From assembly GCF_000186705.1 (NCBI RefSeq), contig NZ_AEUE01000006.1, forward strand, positions 124,001 to 188,000: a stretch of DNA of 64,000 nucleotides. The letters run 5' to 3'. Below the pieces are notes generated by a model. It saw only the letters and a program-made list of their open reading frames with translations. It did no database searches and was not told the DNA's origin. The position numbers and the translations under genes were made by a program. This document shows, piece after piece, positions 15,683 through 24,774 of the stretch (position 1 is the stretch's first letter; each line of letters opens with the position of its first letter). This DNA is from Citromicrobium sp. JLT1363. Its GTDB lineage: Bacteria > Pseudomonadota > Alphaproteobacteria > Sphingomonadales > Sphingomonadaceae.

Positions 15683-16190
15683 CCGTGCCGCGCACCGGGT
15701 AATCGTTTTCCAGCACGAATTCGATTGCGCTGAGCAGTTCGTCCAGCGGCGGGCGCGTGAAGGGTGCGCTCTGCACTTCCTCGAAATACAGCGTGCCGTC
15801 CGGCTTGATCAGGAACAGGCCGGGTTCGGAAAACCGGTCCGGCTCTTCGCTGTCGGGGCGCTTTTCGGAGATGAAGAGGCCCCATTCGCGGGCCTGATCT
15901 TCGGGCAGATCGTAGACCAGCGGCAGGTCGTGCGTGTCCCACCCCTCATGCGTCACCATCGCGCGATCCTCGCTATCCATGGAGATGGCGAAGGGAGAGA
16001 CGCCCAGCTTGGTGAACTTCTCCAGCTTGCTGCCCAGTTCCTCCAGATAGCGCTTGCAGATCGGGCAATGCTTGCCGCGATAGAACACCAGCATGGTGAA
16101 ATTGTCGGGCTGCTGTTTGGCGAGTTCGAAACGCGCCTTGATGGTGAGCGGAAGGTCGATATCGGGGACCTTCTGGCCGGGGGTAAGCAT
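15672..16190 (-). CDS. Peroxiredoxin-like protein (AhpC/TSA, CxxC type)
   Basis: 172 residues of thioredoxin fold with FYRGKHCPICKRYLEEL (active-site cysteines C42 and C45), a GVSPFAISMDSEDRA strand-helix, and EPGLFLIKPDGTLYF near the C terminus. It resembles the peroxiredoxin-like group 2 family; peroxide or disulfide reduction is likely, substrate unknown. The ATG at 16190 is preceded by AAGGAG at eight bases; a start six codons upstream would have no such site. It is not clearly linked to the rnr gene 66 bases upstream. Confidence 0.87.
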   Translation of the reverse strand: MLTPGQKVPDIDLPLTIKARFELAKQQPDNFTMLVFYRGKHCPICKRYLEELGSKLEKFTKLGVSPFAISMDSEDRAMVTHEGWDTHDLPLVYDLPEDQAREWGLFISEKRPDSEEPDRFSEPGLFLIKPDGTLYFEEVQSAPFTRPPLDELLSAIEFVLENDYPVRGTVEG

Positions 16191-16256
16191 GGGGGAATCT
16201 CCTTTCCCCACAGAACGATGCTTGGCTGGCCCGCGTTCCCTTCCCTTTGGCCGGTA

Positions 16257-18638
16257 CTACTTCTTCTTGCGGCCCTGGTGCCGGATATTACCCGGCCGGC
16301 CGCGCTTGCCGACCTGATGCTTGCCCGCCTTGTCCTTCCTGGCGCCGTCCTTGCGCGGTCCGTCTTTCCGGGGGCCGCCCTTCTTCTGACCGCCACCCTT
16401 GGGGCCATCATTGCGCGGCCTGCCCTGGCCGCCCCGCGGACGACCTTCCTTCGCCTTCGATGCATCGCCGCCGGGCACTTCGAACCGGAGCGCGCCGGTG
16501 AGCGGGTTCGCTTCGACCAGCTTCATTTCCAGCTTCTGTCCGGTTTCGTAGCGGGTGCCCGTATCCGAACCGATCAGCGCCTTGGCCGCTTCGTCGAAAT
16601 GGAAATATTCGTCGCCGATCGTGGAAATCGGCACGAGGCCATCGCCGCCAAGCCCGACAATGGTGGCGAAGAAGCCGAAGTTCTGGACTCCGGTGATGCG
16701 CGTGTCGAAGGTTTCCCCCACACGGCCTGCCAGCCATGCGGCGACGTAGCGGTCGATCGTATCGCGTTCCGCCTCCATCGCCCGGCGTTCGGTACGGCTG
16801 ATCGCTTCGCTGATCTTGCCGAGGTCATCGCGGTCGACATCGCTCAGCCCGCTATGCTCGGGCAACTTCGACTTGGGCTTCGCCTGTTCGAGCTTGAAGG
16901 TATCCACCAGCGCGCGGTGGACCAGCAGATCGGCATAGCGGCGGATGGGCGAGGTGAAGTGCGCGTAGCTGCCGAGCGCGAGGCCGAAATGGCCCTGGTT
17001 ATCCGGCCCGTAATAGGCCTGGGTCTGCGTGCGAAGCACCGCCTCCATCAGCAGCGCCTTTTCCTGTTCGTCCGAAACATCCTTCAGGAAGCGGTTGAAC
17101 AGCGTCGGCGTGATGACCTGACCCATCGCCAGTTTCTTGTCCTGCGTGCCGAGATATTCCTTGAGCGCGAGCAGCTTTTCCCGGCTCGGCTGCTCATGGA
17201 CCCGGTAGACGACCGGTGAGTTCTTGGATTCGAGCGCCTTTGCCGCCGCGACATTGGCCGCGATCATGAAATCCTCGACCACGCGGTGCGCATTGAGCCT
17301 TTCGTGAACGCGGATTTCGGCGATGCCGCCTTCCTCGTCCAGGATCACGCGGCGTTCGGGCAGGTCGAGGTCCAGCGGGTCGCGCGCCTCGCGTGCTTTC
17401 CACAAGAGTCCCCAGGCTTTCCACAGGTTGCCAAGCGCTTCATCCGCCTCGCCAGTATCGATCCGCCTCTGCGCTTCCTCGTAGGCGACATTCTCCGCCA
17501 ACCGCACCACGGCGCGGGTGAAACGCCACTTGAGCAATTCACCCTCGGGGGAGATTTTCAGGTGGCAGACCATCGCCGCGCGATCCTCGCCCGCCTTGAG
17601 CGAGCAGACGTCGGCGGAGAGGATCTCGGGCAGCATGGGGATGACACGGTCGGGGAAATAGACCGAATTGCCTCGCTTCCTCGCCTCCCGGTCGAGCGCG
17701 CCGCCGGGCCGCACGTAATGCGAAACGTCGGCGATGGCGACGATGGCGCGAAAGCCGCCCTTGTTGTCCTCGCTATCGTCGGGCGCAGCCCAGATCGCAT
17801 CGTCATGGTCGCGTGCGTCTGCCGGGTCGATGGCGATGATCGGCACATCGCGCAGGTCCTCGCGCTTGTCCGTCGTGACCGGCAGCTTGGCCGCGAGCTC
17901 GGCCTCGTTCAGCACCGCCTCCGGGAAGACGTGCGGGATGCCATGCTTTTCGATGGCGATCAGGCTGAAGCTCTTGGGGGCGAGCGGGTCGCCCAGCACT
18001 TCGGTAACGCGTACGCCCGCGCGCGGGCCACGCCCGGTCGGCTCGGCGGACACCAGCTGGCCTTCTTCGGCGGTGCCGACATCGGAAATGGGCGAGGAAT
18101 TGCGGACCTTCTTGTCCACGGGAGCGAGCCAGAACTTTCCGCGCCCGTCCTTCTCGACAACGCCGATCAGCCCTTCGGTGCGCTGGGGAAGCTTCTTCAT
18201 GGGGTGCGCGCGCCAGCCCTTGGGCGTCTCTTCGGTCCGCGAGAGAATGCGGTCGCCCACCTTGAGCGCGGGCATGCCCTTTGAACCACGCCCGCGCGAT
18301 TTCTCGATCACGGTCAGGCGTGGCGGCGCGGCGCCATCGTCCGGCTCCCAGTTCTCCGGGACGGCGATGGGCTCGCCATCGTCGATTTCGGTCACGCGTA
18401 GAACGGTGACCTTGGGCAAGCCGCCCATGCGGTGGAAAGCGCTCTTCTTGCCGTCGATCAGGCCGTCCTCGGCCATGTCCTTCAGCAGCTTCTTGAGCGC
18501 GATCTTCTCCTGCCCCTTCAGCCCGAAGGCCTTGGCAATCTCGCGCTTGCCTACCCTCGTGTCCGAAGTCTGGATCAAGTCGAGGACCTGCTTTTGCGTG
18601 GGCAGGCCTTTGGGGTGATTGTTTGCGCGCTTTGCCAT
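16257..18638 (-). CDS. rnr: Ribonuclease R
   Basis: 793 residues. An N-terminal winged helix (about 12-70), cold-shock/OB regions, the RNB catalytic domain with the metal-binding IDPADARDHDDAIW, and later HFTSPIRRYADLLVHR. An S1 domain follows (VGETFDTRITGVQNFGFFA to the EYFHFDE part), then a long basic Gly/Lys/Arg-rich tail from about residue 725. It is a 3'-to-5' exoribonuclease that degrades structured RNA. The tail, made of repeated GGxKK/RKDG units, probably binds RNA. Confidence 0.96.
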   Translation of the reverse strand: MAKRANNHPKGLPTQKQVLDLIQTSDTRVGKREIAKAFGLKGQEKIALKKLLKDMAEDGLIDGKKSAFHRMGGLPKVTVLRVTEIDDGEPIAVPENWEPDDGAAPPRLTVIEKSRGRGSKGMPALKVGDRILSRTEETPKGWRAHPMKKLPQRTEGLIGVVEKDGRGKFWLAPVDKKVRNSSPISDVGTAEEGQLVSAEPTGRGPRAGVRVTEVLGDPLAPKSFSLIAIEKHGIPHVFPEAVLNEAELAAKLPVTTDKREDLRDVPIIAIDPADARDHDDAIWAAPDDSEDNKGGFRAIVAIADVSHYVRPGGALDREARKRGNSVYFPDRVIPMLPEILSADVCSLKAGEDRAAMVCHLKISPEGELLKWRFTRAVVRLAENVAYEEAQRRIDTGEADEALGNLWKAWGLLWKAREARDPLDLDLPERRVILDEEGGIAEIRVHERLNAHRVVEDFMIAANVAAAKALESKNSPVVYRVHEQPSREKLLALKEYLGTQDKKLAMGQVITPTLFNRFLKDVSDEQEKALLMEAVLRTQTQAYYGPDNQGHFGLALGSYAHFTSPIRRYADLLVHRALVDTFKLEQAKPKSKLPEHSGLSDVDRDDLGKISEAISRTERRAMEAERDTIDRYVAAWLAGRVGETFDTRITGVQNFGFFATIVGLGGDGLVPISTIGDEYFHFDEAAKALIGSDTGTRYETGQKLEMKLVEANPLTGALRFEVPGGDASKAKEGRPRGGQGRPRNDGPKGGGQKKGGPRKDGPRKDGARKDKAGKHQVGKRGRPGNIRHQGRKKK

Positions 18639-18729
18639 GTCAGAGCTGTAAACGCACGGGATGCCCTCGGCTATCCCGATAGCTTGCGCAGCCCCCCGAT
18701 AGATGGGGTGTTTCGCGCCCCGATACGCG

Positions 18730-19275
18730 TCAGCCCGCCTTCTTGCTCGGGATCAGGCCGCACACGATCACCACGAGGTATCCCGCATAGGCGATCAGGC
18801 CGAGGCCGGCATTGGCCGCAGCCGCTTCGTTGACCGCCTGCGCGCTGCCATTGGCCATGACCTCGCGAAGCTCGTCGATCGCGCTGATGTTCACATAGGC
18901 GGATACCAGTGTCGTGATGACCGGAACGAGGGCGATCAGCGTGGGCAGCCCGGCATCGCGCAGCCGCCGGACAAAGGACGCGATCACCAGCAGAAGGCCG
19001 ATCACGGAGATAGCCACGCCGACCCAGGCTTGCGTGCCAAGGTTTTCGGCCATGCTGCGCATCATCTGCGCCTGGATCTGTTCCTGATCGACCCCCGCCG
19101 CACCGGCCTGAAACGCGCTGCTCATCGAACCTGCGGCGAAGACGATGCCCGAGACGAAGCTGAGGGCGAAGGTGACGAGCACGACCAGCAGCACCCACCA
19201 CCAGAACAGCGGGCGGCTGTCCCGGCCCGAAAAGTTTATCAGGTTCGCAAACCCGTGCCTTACTGCTTTGCCCAT
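18730..19275 (-). CDS. DUF805 membrane protein
   Basis: 181 residues. It begins with the DUF805 signature (FANLINFSGRDSRPLFWWWVLL) and has four predicted helices: about 24-48, 88-104 (before the family motif RRLRDAGLP), 108-128 and 158-176. DUF805 proteins are inner-membrane proteins of unknown activity. Between helices 1 and 2 there is a roughly 35-residue Gln/Ala/Met-rich segment. It starts 19 bases after proS and is probably co-transcribed with it. Confidence 0.87.
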   Translation of the reverse strand: MGKAVRHGFANLINFSGRDSRPLFWWWVLLVVLVTFALSFVSGIVFAAGSMSSAFQAGAAGVDQEQIQAQMMRSMAENLGTQAWVGVAISVIGLLLVIASFVRRLRDAGLPTLIALVPVITTLVSAYVNISAIDELREVMANGSAQAVNEAAAANAGLGLIAYAGYLVVIVCGLIPSKKAG

Positions 19276-19294
19276 GCAAGCCCTTCCCGAAAGT

Positions 19295-20845
19295 TCAGTA
19301 TGCGCGCGCGACGTAGACCCGCTCTACCGCCGGTTCGCCCGTAAAGATGCAGGTGCCGTCCGCAGGCACGGCATCGCGCGGCACGTTGCGCACCGTCAGC
19401 TTTTCGGCCTTCAGTTTCTCGACCACCTGTTCAAGCGCGTCGCCGGTCGGCTTGGCCCACTGGACCTCGACCCAGCCGGGGTACTTGCCGTTGCTGGCGA
19501 AGAAGTCGACCACGCCATCCCAGCTGTCGATCCCGGTCGCGATATTCGCATCGCGGCGTTCGGCGGCCTGCGCAAACAGGGCCTGCTGGATGTCGCCAAG
19601 GACACCGCCGATGGTCTGGCCTGCGACTTCGCGCGTCGGGGCCTGCGACTTGAGCTTGCCAGTTTCCAGATCCCACAGATCGTCGCGGCGGATCATGGTG
19701 ACGACGCCATTGTCCATGTCGCGTCCGCCCACCTCGATGATGATCGGGGCACCCTTGCGCACCCAGTCCCACCGCTTGGCCGCCGGCTTGCCCGGCTTGG
19801 TGTCGAGCAGCACGCGGATCGGTTCGCCCAAAGCGTGTTGCCCGACGAGCGTGGCGCGAAGGCCGTCGCAGTATTCGATCAGTGCAGCATCGTCGTCGTT
19901 ACCGCGCAGCATGGGCAGGATCACCACCTGCCACGGAGCGATCCGGGGCGGCACGCGCAGGCCATCGTCGTCGCCATGGGCCATGATGACACCGCCGATC
20001 AGCCGGGTCGAAACACCCCAGCTCGTCGTGTGCGCGAACTGCTCGCCGCCTTCCTGCGCCTGATACTTGATGCCCGAGGCCTTGGCGAAATTGGTGCCGA
20101 GATAGTGGCTGGTGCCCGCCTGCAGCGCCTTGCCATCCTGCATCATCGCCTCGATCGACCAGGTCTCGACCGCGCCGGGGAAGCGCTCATGCTCGGGCTT
20201 TTCGCCCGCGATCACCGGCAGCGCGAGGTCTTCCTCGGCCATCGCACGGTAAACCTCGAGCATGGTGAGGGTGTGATCTTTCGCCTCTTCGGCGGTGGCA
20301 TGCGCGGTGTGCCCTTCCTGCCAGAGGAATTCGCTGGTGCGCAGGAACATGCGGGTGCGCATTTCCCAGCGCACGACGTTGGCCCACTGGTTGAGCTTCA
20401 GCGGCAGGTCGCGCCAGCTCTGCACCCAGCGCGCCATCGCATCGCCGATGATCGTTTCGGAGGTCGGCCGCACCACCAGCGGCTCTTCCAGCTTCGCGTC
20501 GGGATCGGGGATCAGCCCGCCCTTCCCGTCCGCGATCAGGCGGTGGTGCGTGACGACCGCCATTTCCTTGGCAAAACCTTCGACGTGATCGGCCTCACGC
20601 TCGAAATTGGAGAGCGGGATGAACAGCGGGAAATAGGCGTTGTCGTGGCCCGTCGCCTTGATCCGGTCGTCCAGCAGGCGCTGGATGCGTTCCCAGATGC
20701 CGTAGCCCCACGGCTTGATGACCATGCACCCGCGCACGCCGGACTCTTCGGCCATCTGCCCTTCGGCAATGGCGGCCTGATACCAGGCTGCGAAATCGTC
20801 TTCGCGTTTGACGGAGAGGGCGTGGCGGATGTTGGACACGGGCAT
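19295..20845 (-). CDS. proS: Prolyl-tRNA synthetase, archaeal/eukaryote-like type
   Basis: 516 residues from the ATG at 20845 (an ATG at 20875 would add ten basic residues). Class II motifs are motif 2 RWEMRTRMFLRTSEFLWQEGH and motif 3 around AHTTSWGVSTRLIG. An anticodon-binding domain follows, then a C-terminal extension ending in Tyr (VYVARAY), the hallmark of the archaeal/eukaryotic-type enzyme (ProS type 3). It lacks the editing insert of the long bacterial type. It charges tRNA-Pro. It lies between phaR and the DUF805 gene. Confidence 0.93.
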   Translation of the reverse strand: MPVSNIRHALSVKREDDFAAWYQAAIAEGQMAEESGVRGCMVIKPWGYGIWERIQRLLDDRIKATGHDNAYFPLFIPLSNFEREADHVEGFAKEMAVVTHHRLIADGKGGLIPDPDAKLEEPLVVRPTSETIIGDAMARWVQSWRDLPLKLNQWANVVRWEMRTRMFLRTSEFLWQEGHTAHATAEEAKDHTLTMLEVYRAMAEEDLALPVIAGEKPEHERFPGAVETWSIEAMMQDGKALQAGTSHYLGTNFAKASGIKYQAQEGGEQFAHTTSWGVSTRLIGGVIMAHGDDDGLRVPPRIAPWQVVILPMLRGNDDDAALIEYCDGLRATLVGQHALGEPIRVLLDTKPGKPAAKRWDWVRKGAPIIIEVGGRDMDNGVVTMIRRDDLWDLETGKLKSQAPTREVAGQTIGGVLGDIQQALFAQAAERRDANIATGIDSWDGVVDFFASNGKYPGWVEVQWAKPTGDALEQVVEKLKAEKLTVRNVPRDAVPADGTCIFTGEPAVERVYVARAY

Positions 20846-20884
20846 GATCTTTCGAGGATGGGATTTGCGCGCCATTAGCCTTGC

Positions 20885-20908
20885 GTCCCGAGCGAAGTCG
20901 AGAGACGT
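20885..20908. repeat. Short dispersed-type repeat between proS and phaR
   Basis: The stretch GTCCCGAGCGAAGTCGAGAG, starting at 20885, resembles a short element I recall as scattered in intergenic regions of sphingomonad genomes (often written as its complement, CTCGACTTCGCTCGGGAC). Only one copy is in this window, so the repeat nature rests on recall. Confidence 0.35.
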
Positions 20909-20956
20909 TGGCGCTGCGGTACAGACCTGGTTTGCCAGAACCGAAGCTGGCGGCGG

Positions 20957-21538
20957 CTACTTGCCCAGCTCGTCGAGCTTTTTCTGCATCGCGGCCATCT
21001 GTTCGCGCATGGAGGCAAGCTCCTGCGCGGTCTCGTCCGCCGTGCTTTCCGCACGTGCTGCGGACTTGCCGGCTTCGCGATCGGCGGCGCCCTGCCCGGT
21101 GAACGCATTGGTCGCCGCGCGCATCATGGCGAGGTTGGTCTCCGCCATCTTGGCGAGGGGATTGCCTGCCATGCCGCTCTGCCATGCCTCGGCGATCTTG
21201 GCCTGGTTGGCGCGGAAGTTCGCCATGCTCGCTTCGAGGTAGCTGGGCATCATCGCCTGCATCGAATTGCCGTACATCGAGATCAGATCGCGCAGGAAGC
21301 TGACGGGCAGCATCTGTTCGCCGTTGGTTTCTTCCTCGACGATGATCTGAGTCAGGATCGCATGGGTGATGTCGTCCCCGCTCTTGGCGTCGACCACGGT
21401 GAAATCCACACCCTCGCGCGTCATCTGCGCCAGATCGTCGAGCGTGATGTAGCTGGAGGAATGCGTGTTGTAGAGGCGCCGGTTGGCGTATTTCTTGATG
21501 ACGATCGGGTCGCCTTCGACATGCTTCTTGTTGGCCAT
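20957..21538 (-). CDS. phaR: Polyhydroxyalkanoate synthesis repressor PhaR
   Basis: 193 residues. The N-terminal PHB/PHA accumulation regulator DNA-binding domain carries VIKKYANRRLYNTHSSSYITLDDL and TREGVDFTVVDAKSGDDITHAILTQII. A second PhaR region follows (EEETNGEQMLPVSFLRDLISMYGNSMQ), then a C-terminal coiled coil ending MAAMQKKLDELGK. It binds PHA granules and represses phasin and synthesis genes. No PHA synthase or phasin gene is in the window. The start MANKKH at 21538 gives the usual family N terminus. Confidence 0.94.
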   Translation of the reverse strand: MANKKHVEGDPIVIKKYANRRLYNTHSSSYITLDDLAQMTREGVDFTVVDAKSGDDITHAILTQIIVEEETNGEQMLPVSFLRDLISMYGNSMQAMMPSYLEASMANFRANQAKIAEAWQSGMAGNPLAKMAETNLAMMRAATNAFTGQGAADREAGKSAARAESTADETAQELASMREQMAAMQKKLDELGK

Positions 21539-21557
21539 GGGGGTGTGCGGCTCCGGA

Positions 21558-22664
21558 TTAATGCTGCGCAGCATTGGGCTTAGCATCCGCAGCATTGGCA
21601 AGGCAATCCGCCTTGACGCTACGTCCGAACCGATGGCCGAGGAGGGTCAGCAATTCGTACTGCGAAAGGCCGGTGTGCCGTGCGGCATCGGGCAGGTGGT
21701 AGGGCACGTCGAGCCAGTCTCCGATGCCGATCTCCGGTGCATCCGTCAGGTCGACCACCACCATGTCCATCGAAACCTTGCCGAGCAGGCGCAGCCTCCT
21801 GCCGTCATGCAGCAGGAAGCCCCCTCCCCAGCTGCGCAGGAACCCGTCGGCATAGCCGAGCGAGACGGTGCCCACGCGCATCGGGCCCGACGCGGTAAAT
21901 TCGCGATTATAGCCGACCGTATCTCCCGCCCCGATTTCGGCGATGTGGATGATCGATGCCTGCAGGTATGCGACCTGCCGGATATGCTGCGCAAGAGCGG
22001 GCGAGGGAACGCCGCCGTAAAGCGCGATGCCGGGCCGCGTCAGATCGCAGTGGTAGGCGGAGCCCAGCGCGATGCCCGCGCTGTTGGAAAGGCTTGTCTC
22101 GCGGTGTGCGATGCGTCTCTTGGCCTCTCCGAATATCGCCAGCTGCTGCGCGTTCGCAGGCGCATCCTCGTCGGCCGAAGAAAGGTGCGAGAGCAGCACG
22201 TGCACGTCCAGCGCGCGGATATCGTCCTCACCCAGCTGCGATGGCGCGACCCCGAGCCGGTTGATTCCTGTGTCGACCATCAGGTCGCATGGCCCGCCGC
22301 CGCCTTCGGTCCAGACGCGCGCCTGGTGCAGCGAATTGATGACCGGGCGCACGCCAAGCGCCCTAGCATAATCGGCTTCGGCCGCATTCACCGGACCATG
22401 CAGGACAGAAAGCCGGCCCGGCGCGACGTGCCTGAGCGCGGGCGCAACCTCGCTCCAGTGCGCTACGAAGAAATCGCGGCATCCAGCATCGCGCAGCACG
22501 GGCACGCAGATATCCGCGCCCAGGCCGTAGCAATCGGCCTTCACCGCAGCGCCCGCGCGGGCCGGTGAGGAAAGGTCGTTCAGCGCCCGCCAGTTCGCGG
22601 CAAGCGCGTCTGTATCAATGGCAAGGCGCAGAGTCGGCGGGGGAGGATCGGGGAGCGTGTTCAC
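21558..22664 (-). CDS. alr: Alanine racemase
   Basis: 368 residues. The PLP lysine is K42 in VKADCYGLGA and the second catalytic base is Y252 in GDTVGYNREF; LGYADGF and SMDMVVVDLTD mark the C-terminal beta domain. It makes D-alanine for peptidoglycan. The start overlaps the stop of the MFS gene (ATGA) and phaR follows after 19 bases, so the MFS carrier, racemase and repressor are probably one transcript. Confidence 0.95.
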   Translation of the reverse strand: MNTLPDPPPPTLRLAIDTDALAANWRALNDLSSPARAGAAVKADCYGLGADICVPVLRDAGCRDFFVAHWSEVAPALRHVAPGRLSVLHGPVNAAEADYARALGVRPVINSLHQARVWTEGGGGPCDLMVDTGINRLGVAPSQLGEDDIRALDVHVLLSHLSSADEDAPANAQQLAIFGEAKRRIAHRETSLSNSAGIALGSAYHCDLTRPGIALYGGVPSPALAQHIRQVAYLQASIIHIAEIGAGDTVGYNREFTASGPMRVGTVSLGYADGFLRSWGGGFLLHDGRRLRLLGKVSMDMVVVDLTDAPEIGIGDWLDVPYHLPDAARHTGLSQYELLTLLGHRFGRSVKADCLANAADAKPNAAQH

Positions 22665-24304
22665 CGATCCTCGAAATCACGCGGCGGCCCTCCGGGCAAG
22701 CCCCACCATGCGACGACGACGCCAAAAGCGACCACGATCCACGTATACCACAGCCCGGCGTAGATATCGCCGCTGCGCGCCACGATGATCCCTGCGATCA
22801 GCGGCAGGAACCCCCCGAGGTAGCCTGCGCCGATATGATAGGGAATGGACATGGAGGAATAGCGGATCTGCGGCGGAAACATCTCCGCCAGCAGCGCCGC
22901 GACCGATCCGTAGGTCAGCGCGGAAAGCACGCCCATCACGAGCAGCAGGCCCACGATGCCGAGGATGTTCGCCAGCGGCGGAACCTGCGTGCCGAAGTCG
23001 AAGCCGCGCTGCGTCAACGCGCCGCGCATGCCCTCGCGCAGCCCTGCATCGTCACCGAACCAGCCATCGGCCAGCGCAATTCGCTCGCCGCCAACGCTCA
23101 CCGCAAGGGTATCGCCTTCCTGCAGGTCGTAGCGCACGCCACTGGAGGTCAGCACGTCGAGCACCTTGCCACAGTCGCTCTGCTCGCGCCCGAACAGTTC
23201 GGCAAAGGGATCGGGCGTGCAGTCCTGCCCCGTAACTAGAACGGGGGTCCGTTCCGCCGCCGCCGCCAGGCCCGGGTTGGCAAGTGCGCCCATGCCCCAG
23301 AATATCGGGAACAGCAGGATCAGCGAAAGCCCGGCACCAAGGATGATCGGCAGCTTGCGTCCGATCCTGTCGGACCAGCGACCGATCAGGATGTAGAAGC
23401 TCATCGAGATCACGCCCGCGGCCAGCAGCATCCATTCGACCAGGCTTTCTTCGACACGCATGGGACCGCGCAGGAAAGACAGGCCGCTGAAGAAGGCGGT
23501 GTACCAGATGGTGGTGAGGACGCCCGTTATGCCGAACAGCGCGACGAATATGCGCTTCCTGTTTCCCGGATAGGTAAAGCTCTCGATGAAGGGATTGCCG
23601 CTTGTCTTCCCCTCTGCCTTCATCGCCTTGAAGACCGGGCTTTCGGACAGGCGCAGGCGCATCCACAGCGAAATCCCCAGCAGGATGATCGACAGCAAGA
23701 ACGGGATGCGCCAGCCCCATGCCGCGAATTCATCCGCCGGGATCAGCGCGCGACAGGTGATCACCACCGCGATCGACAGCGCGAAGCCGCCGACCACGCT
23801 CGCCTGGATGAAGCTGGTGTAGAAGCCGCGCTTTTCCGGCGGCGCATGTTCGGCCACGTAGATTGCCGCGCCGCCGTATTCTCCGCCCAGCGCCAGCCCC
23901 TGCAGGATGCGCAGGGAGATGACGATGATCGGCGCGGCGATGCCGATGCTCGCCGCGCTGGGGATCAGGCCGACGCCAGCGGTGGCGATGCCCATCAGTG
24001 TTACGGTGACCAGGAAGGTATACTTGCGCCCCAGCCTGTCGCCCAGAAAGCCGAACAGGATCGCACCCAGCGGGCGGAAACCGAAGCCGACCGCGAAGCC
24101 GGCCCAGACCAGAAGGATTTGCAGGGTCTCGTTGCCCGCAGGAAAGAACGCCGCGCCGATCAACCCGGCAAGCGTGCCGTAGATGAAGAAATCGTACCAT
24201 TCGAAGATGGTGCCGGCGGAACTCGCCGCGATGACGAGACGGATTTCCCTATCGGTCGGCTCACGCGTAGTGGCAGCCGCCGCGGCAGCGCTGGTTTCGG
24301 ACAT
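22661..24304 (-). CDS. MFS transporter (metabolite:H+ symporter type) with large periplasmic insert
   Basis: 547 residues, longer than the usual 430-450. Helix 1 carries the MHS-family pattern SSAGTIFEWYDFFIYG; A-motifs GDRLGRK (88-94) and SDRIGRK (311-317) mark the cytoplasmic 2-3 and 8-9 loops. Between helices 9 and 10 lies a roughly 100-residue insert (343-443) with two cysteines (C362, C378) that by topology faces the periplasm. Relatives such as ProP, ShiA and KgtP import small osmolytes or organic acids; the substrate here is unknown. It is coupled to alr by ATGA. Confidence 0.9.
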   Translation of the reverse strand: MSETSAAAAAATTREPTDREIRLVIAASSAGTIFEWYDFFIYGTLAGLIGAAFFPAGNETLQILLVWAGFAVGFGFRPLGAILFGFLGDRLGRKYTFLVTVTLMGIATAGVGLIPSAASIGIAAPIIVISLRILQGLALGGEYGGAAIYVAEHAPPEKRGFYTSFIQASVVGGFALSIAVVITCRALIPADEFAAWGWRIPFLLSIILLGISLWMRLRLSESPVFKAMKAEGKTSGNPFIESFTYPGNRKRIFVALFGITGVLTTIWYTAFFSGLSFLRGPMRVEESLVEWMLLAAGVISMSFYILIGRWSDRIGRKLPIILGAGLSLILLFPIFWGMGALANPGLAAAAERTPVLVTGQDCTPDPFAELFGREQSDCGKVLDVLTSSGVRYDLQEGDTLAVSVGGERIALADGWFGDDAGLREGMRGALTQRGFDFGTQVPPLANILGIVGLLLVMGVLSALTYGSVAALLAEMFPPQIRYSSMSIPYHIGAGYLGGFLPLIAGIIVARSGDIYAGLWYTWIVVAFGVVVAWWGLPGGPPRDFEDR

Positions 24305-24334
24305 GTCCCCCCCTTCCGTTTTTTGCGGAGGGTT

Positions 24335-24766
24335 TTAGCGCGCGTGCGGCGCCTTGCAAAGCGCGTCCACCGCCGCCTTCCAGGGCATGAGGATCGCGCC
24401 GTGGCGCGCGGGATAGGCCCGTGCGGGCGCCAGCACCGCGATACCCGGCCAGCGTGGCTGCGCGCCCTCGCCTTCCTCACCCAGCCAGGTCTCTATTTCT
24501 CCGAGAGCGGCGAGCATTTCTTCCGCGCCGCGTCCCCGCGCCTCGCGCGCGAACACCGCTGCGGATGCCTGGCCGATGGCACAGGCGGACAGCGCAAGAC
24601 CCAGCGCGTCCACCCTGTCCGCCGGATCCAGCGACAGGTCGAGCGTGAGCGTGCTGCCACAGGTGGCCGAGCGCGCCTCTGCGCTGATCTGCGGCGACGG
24701 CAGGCGCGGGTAATCTGCCAGCTCGACCGCAAGCGCGAGAATTTCAGGGGTATAGAGCTTGCTCAC
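24335..24766 (-). CDS. NifU/IscU-like scaffold-family protein lacking usual ligands
   Basis: 143 residues with the fold of iron-sulfur scaffold proteins: ATCGSTLTLDLSL (C36) and LSACAIGQASAAVFA (C62) align with the CGD and SxCxxS motifs of IscU/SufU. The Asp after CG is Ser here, and the third cysteine (normally R-x-K-C-A) is lost in ARHGAILMPWKA. It therefore probably cannot hold a standard cluster; a carrier or regulatory role is possible. It lies 8 bases after cvpA and 30 before the MFS gene. Confidence 0.82.
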   Translation of the reverse strand: MSKLYTPEILALAVELADYPRLPSPQISAEARSATCGSTLTLDLSLDPADRVDALGLALSACAIGQASAAVFAREARGRGAEEMLAALGEIETWLGEEGEGAQPRWPGIAVLAPARAYPARHGAILMPWKAAVDALCKAPHAR

Positions 24767-24774
24767 GCGGGCGC

